From a virus: a DNA stretch of 35,899 nucleotides. The translations under genes were made by a program, and so were the position numbers. This document shows, piece after piece, positions 30,650 through 35,899 of the stretch (position 1 is the first letter of the stretch; the number at the start of each line of letters is the position of its first letter). The notes beneath the pieces are model-generated. The model was not told where the DNA came from, made no database searches, and was given only the letters and a program-made list of their open reading frames with translations. The stretch covers positions 1 through 35,899 of IMG/VR virus record IMGVR_UViG_3300009527_000003; one strand, written 5' to 3'.

Positions 30650-31159
30650 ATGAGCGACTACACTACCTCCACCGTTCGAGACCAGATGGGGACCTACCAG
30701 CTCCAGTTCGTCTGGACCGACGAGAAGAACACCGGCTACTCCTACGCCAACAACCTCCTTGACTTCTTCAAGTTCCACAAGGCGAAGTGGCAGCCCCACC
30801 GCCAGTACTTCAGGGGCAGGCGTGGAGCGTGCGTGCTGACGGCGACCATCCCAGCGACCTCGAAGTCCAAGGCCTCCTACACCATCATCGGCGTCCTCGC
30901 AATCTTCGATGACCTGGAGGACCTTCAGACCTGCAACCACGCCTACTGGTCTGGTCTCCGTGGCCACCAGGACGCCCGCTCCAAGTATGCAAGCACCGTC
31001 GAGTTCAGCACCCGGCTGAAGGACGACCTCGACGGCACCTCCCGCTTCTACGACAGCACCTACCAGAAGCTCCTCTCCCTGGCACCGTCCGCTATGCCCG
31101 TCCTTGACCGCCTGCGCAAGGACCTCAGCGGCTCACAGAAGACAACCCTGGTGTTCTAA
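30650..31159 (+). CDS. Hypothetical protein, 169 aa
   Basis: Contains QLQFVWTDEKNTGYSYANNLLDFFKFHKAKWQPHRQYF (residues about 17-54), then basic beta sequence and a helical end (YQKLLSLAPSAMPVLDRLRKDLSG). A GGAAAGGA site precedes the ATG. The pattern of the first half matches the 29955 protein, and both genes follow related promoter regions, so a block duplication is likely. No known function. Confidence 0.6.
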   Translation: MSDYTTSTVRDQMGTYQLQFVWTDEKNTGYSYANNLLDFFKFHKAKWQPHRQYFRGRRGACVLTATIPATSKSKASYTIIGVLAIFDDLEDLQTCNHAYWSGLRGHQDARSKYASTVEFSTRLKDDLDGTSRFYDSTYQKLLSLAPSAMPVLDRLRKDLSGSQKTTLVF

Positions 31160-31164
31160 CCACT

Positions 31165-31419
31165 ATGGCAACCATCACCTCCAACAGGGGCCGCAACCCA
31201 CCTTGCACCTTGACCCTGGACCAACGCAAGGCACTGGCCGCTCTCGAGAACAACAACGAACAGGCGCTCGCCGCCCTCGAGCTCGCGGTCTCATCCTTCC
31301 ACACAATCACCGTGCTCGGCTCTGTCACACAGACCCAGCACCTGCTCCAGGCACTAAACATCGTCAGCGGCCACCTCCGCCAGAACGGTGCCCTCCTTAC
31401 CTTCTTCGAGGTCCTCTAA
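31165..31419 (+). CDS. Hypothetical protein, 84 aa
   Basis: A helical, Leu/Ala-rich protein: LTLDQRKALAALENNNEQALAALELAVSSFHTI, later THLLQ-like TQHLLQALNIVSGHLRQNG. It starts 5 bases after the previous stop in the context ACCACTATG without a clear ribosome site. No family recognised. It is followed after one base by a 29-aa membrane peptide. Confidence 0.55.
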   Translation: MATITSNRGRNPPCTLTLDQRKALAALENNNEQALAALELAVSSFHTITVLGSVTQTQHLLQALNIVSGHLRQNGALLTFFEVL

Positions 31420-31420
31420 G

Positions 31421-31510
31421 ATGCGCCCCCTCGGTCTGAACTTCCTCACCATCGTTCTTGCGGTGGTCTGCTACTACCTCCTTCAACTTCTTGGCGTCTT
31501 TCCACTCTGA
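31421..31510 (+). CDS. 29-aa membrane peptide
   Basis: A short ORF begins one base after the preceding stop. It encodes MRPLGLNFLTIVLAVVCYYL followed by LQLLGVFPL: a single hydrophobic span with a positive N-terminus. Its TGA overlaps the next ATG (TGATG), which suggests coupling. Tiny membrane peptides of this kind can act on the host envelope, but nothing confirms this. Confidence 0.45.
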   Translation: MRPLGLNFLTIVLAVVCYYLLQLLGVFPL

Positions 31511-32208
31511 TGACTAAATACTCTGCCGTCCCGTTAGTATGTGCCCCTGGTATGGTGGGCGAGGTAACTGCTGCAACATCGCAGGCGGGTGGGACGGTAA
31601 TGCCATTTAGAGCCCGCCCTCTTTTCCCGGGTAACGAGCAACCTACCATCGACCGGGTCGTAGCTCGCCCGGTCACCTTCACCTACCTGCGGTCGGGCAC
31701 CGTCCCGTCCAACTACCGCCGGTTCTACACCTCACTCGGGAGCGGTCTCATCCAGACCTCCCTCCTCGGTGCCGACCGCCCCCTCACCCATCTCGTGGTC
31801 ACCGTGTCCCCCTCCCTCCTCACCCACTCCACCCTGGAGGCGGCCAAGCGGGTCGTTGAACACCACGCCGCCGTCCTCTCCGTCCGTCCAACCTTCATCA
31901 CCCCCTCCGACCTACCCACGCTGGTCGTCGGCGCGGACCCCCTTCAGTTCCCTGCCCACTGGGGCACCTGGGACACCCTTCCCTCCTACCGCCCGCAGGA
32001 CCACCGCCGCCTCATCGACCAGGGGCTCATCAACCGGGCGACGCTGACCCTCGAGGACGGTGCCATCGCAATCTACCTTAGGGACGACGGCTGCTGGCGG
32101 CTGATGGGCTTCAAGGGACGACCGAAGGTCAGGCGGCTGAAGGCGACCTTTCTACCTGACATCTTGACCACCCTCCTACCGGCCGACGCCTACATCTACG
32201 ACAACTGA
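31510..32208 (+). CDS. Hypothetical protein, 232 aa, with open frame beyond its stop
   Basis: Starts at ATG 31510 overlapping the peptide stop, with an alternative start at 31600. The sequence has HLVVTVSPSLLTHSTLEAAKRVVEHHAAVLS, then LTLEDGAIAIYLRDDGCWRLMGFKGRPKVRR and a helical end (FLPDILTTLLPADAYIYDN). After the TGA at 32206 the same frame stays open for 81 more codons with protein-like sequence (next entry). No family recognised. A TAAATA string at 31515 lies inside its first codons and may be coincidental. Confidence 0.6.
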   Translation: MTKYSAVPLVCAPGMVGEVTAATSQAGGTVMPFRARPLFPGNEQPTIDRVVARPVTFTYLRSGTVPSNYRRFYTSLGSGLIQTSLLGADRPLTHLVVTVSPSLLTHSTLEAAKRVVEHHAAVLSVRPTFITPSDLPTLVVGADPLQFPAHWGTWDTLPSYRPQDHRRLIDQGLINRATLTLEDGAIAIYLRDDGCWRLMGFKGRPKVRRLKATFLPDILTTLLPADAYIYDN

Positions 32209-32454
32209 CAGTGCTCGACCCGGCTGCTGACCACCCTGAAGACCCACTTCGACATCTCCGTCGTCCTACTTCAGACCCCGTCCGCCGTCTGCCTGGTGCG
32301 GCGGGTCGCACGGGTCGAAGGCAGGGGTCGCCGCAACGGTCGCTTCAAACACGACCGAGACTACCTCAGTGACCCCAAGTTGAAGCCCCAGCTCGCCGCC
32401 GCCTTCTACGAGGACCTCAACCTGCGGGTGGCGACAGTGTGCCCACCCCTATAA
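32209..32454 (+). other. In-frame continuation after TGA, 81 codons
   Basis: This frame reads QCSTRLLTTLKTHFDISVVL, then LQTPSAVCLVRRVARVEGRG and DYLSDPKLKPQLAAAFYEDL, which looks like real protein, in contrast to the other frames. There is no usable start codon or ribosome site near its beginning, and it is in frame with the 31510 gene across TGA-CAG. It is either the 3' part of an interrupted gene or a readthrough extension. Its stop overlaps the TATAAATA promoter at 32450. Confidence 0.6.
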
Positions 32455-32457
32455 ATA
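32450..32457 (+). promoter_or_regulatory. TATAAATA promoter upstream of endonuclease I remnant
   Basis: Perfect TATAAATA followed by CCAC, the same as at 2694. It would once have driven the native endonuclease I gene and may still feed the inserted cassette. Confidence 0.65.
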
Positions 32458-32511
32458 CCACACCGGTTCCTGGGGAGCCGCACCATCCATCTCAGGGAGA
32501 CGGACATCACA
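32458..32511 (+). promoter_or_regulatory. Structured leader, second copy
   Basis: CGGTTCC (32464-32470), loop TGG, GGAGCCG (32474-32480) with one G-U pair, then an 8-base linker and ATCTCAGGGAGA (32489-32500). This matches the scaffold leader in order, loop size and linker length, while the stem sequence differs. Confidence 0.6.
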
Positions 32512-32658
32512 GTCACCATTACCCCCTCACCGACCCGCACCAAGCGGTCCCGCCTCGAGGTTGAGTTCCACCGTAAGCACCCGGCCGCTCTCTACGAGCC
32601 TGTTCGCCTGCCCTACACGGTGACCCACCACTACACGCCCAATGTCGGTTCTCTGTAA
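32512..32658 (+). pseudogene. 5' remnant of native endonuclease I gene
   Basis: The 48 codons end ...SRLEVEFHRKHPAALYEP, then VRLPYTVTHHYTPNVGSL and a stop. This aligns with residues 7-37 of the complete protein at 33375 (SNLEVKFANRFPSAKYEV, VRLPYVVTHNYVPD), with about 18 of 31 residues identical. It breaks off exactly at the catalytic Asp, which reads Asn here, so the three later active-site residues are gone. No normal start codon is present: GTC stands where the start is expected, 11 bases after the conserved leader 12-mer. The native gene seems to have been cut and replaced. Confidence 0.85.
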
Positions 32659-32661
32659 ATA
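32654..32661 (+). promoter_or_regulatory. TAAATA-class promoter at cassette start
   Basis: TGTAAATA overlaps the remnant stop and lies 27 bases before the homing endonuclease ATG, followed by GAGCACAACTACTC. Confidence 0.55.
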
Positions 32662-32688
32662 GAGCACAACTACTCTATTAGAACCACT

Positions 32689-33378
32689 ATGACATTCTGC
32701 ACCTACATCACATCACACCCTGCCGGGTATTACTACATCGGCAAGGCAATGATGGCGCGCATCAAACAAGGCTACAAGGGTTCTGGCAAGAAGCTTCATT
32801 CGTACTTCAAGAAGTACCCGAAGAACCAATGGAGCACCTCTATTCTCGCTGTCTTCGACACACCACAAGAGGCTTATGCCGACGAAGGCGTTCGCGTGAC
32901 GGTTCAAACTCTCAAGGACCCATTGTGTCTGAACCTCATTCCAGGCGGAACCGGGGTGCCTATGTGGAAGCACAATGAACAAACGAAAGCCGTCATCAAG
33001 AAGTTCGCCATCGAAAATCAAGCCAGCCTACAATACCGAGCCGTAATGTCTGCTTCTGTTCGTGCTGCTCTCAACACACCCGAGGTGAAGGCAAAACTAG
33101 TGGCTGGACAACGGTGGCAAAAAACAGACACCGAGAAGGTGAAGGCACGTGCTGAAAGTGCAAGACAAACCTTTGCCACACTAGAATATTTCGAGAAGGC
33201 ATCAAAGGCTCAAAAAAAGGCAGCAGCCTCTGGCGAGGCTCGTGAGAAGAAGCGCAAAGCGGGAGCCGCTTCAATGGCAAACCAACCAATCGTTCAATGC
33301 CCAACATGCCATCGCTCAGGCAAATCTCCTCTCATGAAACGCTGGCACTTTCAAAACTGCAAATGGGGCAACAAATGA
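32689..33378 (+). CDS. GIY-YIG homing endonuclease (second)
   Basis: The 229-aa protein has a GIY-YIG domain at residues 4-90: TYITSHPAGYYYIGKA, R24, YKGSGKKLHSYFKKY and E68 in EAYADEG. A Lys/Ala-rich DNA-binding linker follows, and a C-terminal zinc finger CPTCHRSGKSPLMKRWHFQ with a final Cys. This is a Seg/I-TevI-like layout. GC is clearly lower than in the bulk. The ATG follows the cassette promoter in the context ACCACTATG. It sits exactly where the native endonuclease I gene is cut and ends ATGA into the complete endonuclease I gene, which fits a homing element that targets that gene. Confidence 0.9.
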   Translation: MTFCTYITSHPAGYYYIGKAMMARIKQGYKGSGKKLHSYFKKYPKNQWSTSILAVFDTPQEAYADEGVRVTVQTLKDPLCLNLIPGGTGVPMWKHNEQTKAVIKKFAIENQASLQYRAVMSASVRAALNTPEVKAKLVAGQRWQKTDTEKVKARAESARQTFATLEYFEKASKAQKKAAASGEAREKKRKAGAASMANQPIVQCPTCHRSGKSPLMKRWHFQNCKWGNK

Positions 33379-33752
33379 CAACATACAAATCAAATCTTGA
33401 AGTAAAGTTCGCCAATCGGTTCCCATCAGCAAAGTACGAAGTGGTTCGATTGCCTTATGTCGTGACCCATAACTATGTTCCGGATTTCCAGATTGGCCCG
33501 AACCTTTTCGTTGAAACGAAGGGCTTGTTCACGTCCGCTGACCGGTCGAAGCATCTGTACATCAAAGCGCAGCACCCACACGTGAAGGTGCTGCTGGTGT
33601 TTCAGAATCCCAACCTTCGCCTCACCAGAGCAAGCAAGACCACATACGCTGAGTGGTGTGTAAAGCACGACGTGGCTTGGATGCACATCAACGACATCTC
33701 TACCCACACCGTTGAAACCCTTCTGAACAAACTTGAGGCAAAAGCACCATGA
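33375..33752 (+). CDS. T7-type endonuclease I (Holliday junction resolvase)
   Basis: The 125-aa protein resolves branched DNA before packaging and can degrade host DNA, as T7 gp3 does. The family active site is complete: E9 in SNLEVKF, D37 in VPDFQIG, E47 and K49 in LFVETKG. The hallmark later part ADRSKHLYIKAQHP and VLLVFQNPNLRLTRASKTTY, with YAEWC, follows. It overlaps the homing endonuclease stop (ATGA) and the next start by 4 bases. Its base composition differs from the remnant at 32512, so it came from another phage lineage. Confidence 0.93.
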   Translation: MTTYKSNLEVKFANRFPSAKYEVVRLPYVVTHNYVPDFQIGPNLFVETKGLFTSADRSKHLYIKAQHPHVKVLLVFQNPNLRLTRASKTTYAEWCVKHDVAWMHINDISTHTVETLLNKLEAKAP

Positions 33753-35161
33753 TGAACTTGACACCAATCTCCGACATCAAGCCGTACCCTGGCAACCCGC
33801 GCGTCAATGACAAGGCAATCGGCCCAGTCGCCGCCTCCATCAAGGAGTTCGGGTTCCAGCAGCCCATCGTCGTCGACAAAGACAACGTCATCATCGTCGG
33901 CCACACACGGTACGAAGCAGCGAAGACCCTTGGTCTCACCGAGGTACCAGTGATTGTCGCTGACAAGTTGAGCCCAGAGCAGGTACAAGCCTACCGGCTG
34001 GCCGACAACCGCACCAACCAGAATTCCGAATGGGACCCCGACCTCCTGTTGAGCGAACTGACTGACTTAAAGGACGCGAACTTCGACCTTACAAAGACCG
34101 CGTTTACACCACAAGAAATCCATGACATCTTCAATGAGCCAACCGTAGGCACGCCGGACAGCCTGGCAGCAACCTTCATCGTCCCGCCATTCAGTGTGTT
34201 GCACGGTGGTAACCCGACTTGGCTTGCCCGCAAGAAGGCTTGGACCACCTCGCTTAGCCTTCGCTCGGGCGAAAGCCGTGAAGGCGCAGTGTGTATGTCG
34301 CCTGCGGTGCAGGCGGGCAACCTTCGTATGGAGGGCAATACAGGCGGCGTCAGCATCTTCGACCCGGTGCTTGCTGAGGTACTCATCTCGTGGTTCAGCG
34401 CGCCCGGTGACAAAGTCATCGACAACTTCGCCGGTGGCAGCGTTCGTGGAGCCATGTGTGGGGTGATGGGTCGCCACTACACTGGCATCGACATTCGCCC
34501 GCAACAAGTTAAAGCCAATGAAGTGTGGTACACAAAGAACCGACACAAGCACGACTTGCTTGATGCCACCTCACCAACATGGATTGTGGGGGACGTGCCG
34601 TCCCCCGCGACCGTTGCCCCCGGTGAATATGACTTCGCTCTTACCTGTCCGCCTTACGGTAATCTCGAGGTGTACTCCGACATGCCTGATGACATCAGCA
34701 CCAAAGAATATGTTGAGTTCAAAGAACTGTACCGCAGAGCAGCCGCCGAACTTTACACATTGTTGAAGGACAATGCCTTCGCCGTCATCGTGGTGGGTGA
34801 GTTTAGAACCAAGACGGGCGAGTATTACAACTTCGTCGGTGACACCATCACCGCGTACTTGGACGCCGGCTTCCAGTACTACAACGAGGTCATTTATGAG
34901 ACACCGCTTGGCACACTAATCCTTCGTGCTCGCAAGCAAATGACGGCAACCCGCAAGGCTGGCAAGACACACCAAAACGTGTTGGTGTTTGGCAAGAACT
35001 TGAACAAGACGCTTGTTACGCCCTCACACCAAAATGTGCTCGTGTTCAGCAAAGGTGATGTGCGCAAGACAAATGCGGTGGTGCGAAATGTGTTCACGAA
35101 CATCGACATTGATGTTGAGGAAGCATCACTAAGTGAGGAACCAGATGGCTTTGACAACTGA
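33749..35161 (+). CDS. ParB-like domain fused to DNA methyltransferase
   Basis: The 470-aa protein starts with a ParB/Srx-like domain (residues 1-95: LTPISDIKPYPGNPRVN, QQPIVV, IIVGHTRYEAAKTLGL), followed by a linker and an AdoMet-dependent methyltransferase. Motif I is DNFAGGSVRGAMCGVMG (225-241), with the acidic strand end YTGIDIR. Catalytic motif IV is TCPPYGN (299-305), typical of N6-adenine or N4-cytosine enzymes. Such fusions are common in phages and plasmids and often lack a cognate nuclease. The likely use is protection from host restriction. The recognition site cannot be read from sequence. The C-terminal repeat QNVLVFGKNLNK / QNVLVFSKGD is a short internal duplication. Confidence 0.9.
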   Translation: MMNLTPISDIKPYPGNPRVNDKAIGPVAASIKEFGFQQPIVVDKDNVIIVGHTRYEAAKTLGLTEVPVIVADKLSPEQVQAYRLADNRTNQNSEWDPDLLLSELTDLKDANFDLTKTAFTPQEIHDIFNEPTVGTPDSLAATFIVPPFSVLHGGNPTWLARKKAWTTSLSLRSGESREGAVCMSPAVQAGNLRMEGNTGGVSIFDPVLAEVLISWFSAPGDKVIDNFAGGSVRGAMCGVMGRHYTGIDIRPQQVKANEVWYTKNRHKHDLLDATSPTWIVGDVPSPATVAPGEYDFALTCPPYGNLEVYSDMPDDISTKEYVEFKELYRRAAAELYTLLKDNAFAVIVVGEFRTKTGEYYNFVGDTITAYLDAGFQYYNEVIYETPLGTLILRARKQMTATRKAGKTHQNVLVFGKNLNKTLVTPSHQNVLVFSKGDVRKTNAVVRNVFTNIDIDVEEASLSEEPDGFDN

Positions 35162-35321
35162 CACCGCGCTGCTGAACATCCTAACACCTGCAGCAAGAGA
35201 GGCGAACCGCATCTGGGCAACCAACCAAGTGGCTGAGGCGCTTAGCTACATCAGAAAGGTGCTACCGCACAACCCCGACCTACCACCGGAACTCAAGCAA
35301 TGGCTGCAGAAAACGACCTGA
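35145..35321 (+). CDS. Small hypothetical protein, 58 aa
   Basis: Starts at ATG 35145 (MALTTDTALLNILTPAAREA), with a GAGGAA site, overlapping the end of the methyltransferase gene. It is a helical protein with IRKVLPHNPDLPPELKQWLQ. Its end overlaps the small terminase start. I do not recognise it. It may mark the right edge of the imported cassette. Confidence 0.6.
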   Translation: MALTTDTALLNILTPAAREANRIWATNQVAEALSYIRKVLPHNPDLPPELKQWLQKTT

Positions 35322-35767
35322 CCCCTGACGAGGTCGTCCTTCAACCAGACGACTACGACCTGCCTAACTTCACGAAGGGCTGGGCAAAGGCGCACGCCGA
35401 GAAAATGAAGCAGCCGGTCAAGGTCACCCGGCGCCAAATCCAGTACTTCGGCGAGCGCGGGTGCCCGTGGGAGGACATCGAGAAGTTCTATGGGGTGAGC
35501 CGCACCACTCTCATGCGGTACTACCAAGCGGACTACGAGAAGGGTAAAGCGCAGACCAACATTGCCCTTCGTGACAAAATGGTGCAGATGGCTCTCGCCG
35601 GAAACGGCACGATGCTCATCTGGCTCGGCAAGAACCGACTGGGTATGTCCGACAACGGTCCGACCGACGATGAGCAGCAGCGCCAGCAGGTGGGGGTTGA
35701 GTTCAAGGTGACGCTACCGACAGGTGCCGCTCGGGTGCCACCTGCTGAAGCCCTTCAGCCTGACTAA
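35300..35767 (+). CDS. terS: Terminase small subunit
   Basis: The 155-aa protein should recognise the packaging site and load the large subunit. It has an N-terminal acidic segment, a helix-turn-helix-like region (residues about 50-75: GCPWEDIEKFYGVSRTTLMRYYQ) and a helical oligomerisation part (IALRDKMVQMALAGNGTMLIWLGKNRLGMSD, about 90-120) common to small terminases. It precedes terL across the circular junction. Start at ATG 35300 with GGAA upstream. A CATG at 35512-35515 is a rare case outside the foreign cassette. Confidence 0.85.
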   Translation: MAAENDLTPDEVVLQPDDYDLPNFTKGWAKAHAEKMKQPVKVTRRQIQYFGERGCPWEDIEKFYGVSRTTLMRYYQADYEKGKAQTNIALRDKMVQMALAGNGTMLIWLGKNRLGMSDNGPTDDEQQRQQVGVEFKVTLPTGAARVPPAEALQPD

Positions 35768-35776
35768 ATGGAGCCC

Positions 35777-35899
35777 ACAGATGGCAGTTCGTCCCTACAC
35801 CTGGAAGATTTCGCCGGAGCGCCAGGCGGAGCTGTTCAAGCAACGCTCTGAGAATATGATGCGAGGCAAGGCGCTCGCCGAGCAGCGGGCGGCCGGCAC
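35777..35899. repeat. Direct terminal repeat, right copy
   Basis: Exact copy of 1-123, 123 bases. It contains the 5' part of the 51-aa gene (ATG 35781), which continues at the left end. Confidence 0.95.
35781..35899 (+). CDS. 5' part of the 51-aa protein (wraps to position 5)
   Basis: Partial copy of the small gene at 5-160, cut by the end of the window. The GGAG site at 35770-35773 belongs to this start. Confidence 0.8.
   Translation, partial: MAVRPYTWKISPERQAELFKQRSENMMRGKALAEQRAAG

Noticed and set aside
31513-31520. ACTAAATA at the start of the 232-aa gene
   Set aside because: It encodes the first residues (Thr-Lys-Tyr) of a gene whose start is set by TGATG coupling. It could be a promoter only if translation began at 31600, where no good ribosome site is seen.
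32658-33375. A group I intron splitting endonuclease I, with the homing gene inside
   Set aside because: The downstream gene is complete with its own N-terminus, so the two parts are not exons of one protein. I saw no convincing intron core.
1-35899. tRNA genes, integrase, attachment site or repressor indicating a temperate phage
   Set aside because: No cloverleaf with a T-loop, no tyrosine or serine recombinase and no cI-like protein was found.

Overview
The window is one complete small tailed-phage genome of the siphovirus type. The first 123 bases are repeated exactly at the end (1-123 and 35777-35899), so the sequence is best read as a circular assembly of about 35.8 kb. All genes lie on the + strand and GC is roughly 60 percent. 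A lambda-like tail module with a frameshifted tail chaperone, and an inner-membrane/outer-membrane spanin pair with a lipobox, point to a Gram-negative host. The sequence gives no direct host marker.

Layout. (1) 35300-7705, wrapping the ends: small terminase, a 51-aa protein, large terminase, DUF4055-type portal, scaffold, HK97-fold capsid, connector and tail-completion proteins, tail tube, and the G/GT chaperone pair. (2) 7706-18148: tape measure, M-, L-, K- and I-like tail-tip proteins, a 1431-aa J-like protein and a 592-aa fibre. (3) 18145-25032: a phosphoribosyltransferase-like protein, a GIY-YIG homing endonuclease, a fibre with about twenty 20-residue repeats, a GH16-like depolymerase and a lectin-like protein. 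(4) 25124-27218: lysis genes (coiled-coil/TM protein, holin, Rz-like, muramidase, Rz1-like). (5) 27219-32454: a regulatory and early-looking region with large inverted repeats, a compact polymerase-like protein, and unfamiliar small proteins. (6) about 32656-35300: a compositionally foreign cassette with a second GIY-YIG endonuclease, a T7-type endonuclease I and a ParB-methyltransferase fusion.

The most unusual feature is transcriptional. About fifteen copies of a TATAAATA-like element sit just upstream of genes or operons, all on the coding strand, and almost none occur elsewhere. This is the T4 late promoter core, yet no T4-like sigma factor, helicase, primase or classical polymerase is visible. 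The only polymerase candidate is a 389-aa protein (27525-28694) with residues resembling motifs A, B and C of family A/T7-RNAP-type palms. Whether it reads these promoters, replicates the genome, or whether the phage borrows a helper phage's late machinery is the main open question.

Two further signals stand out. The native endonuclease I gene is cut just before its catalytic aspartate (remnant 32512-32658), followed by a homing endonuclease and a complete divergent endonuclease I, which looks like a gene replacement by homing. The tetramers ACGT and CATG appear absent from the first ~33 kb but reappear in this cassette, while GATC appears absent throughout. Several leaders and intergenic regions carry mutually exclusive hairpins.
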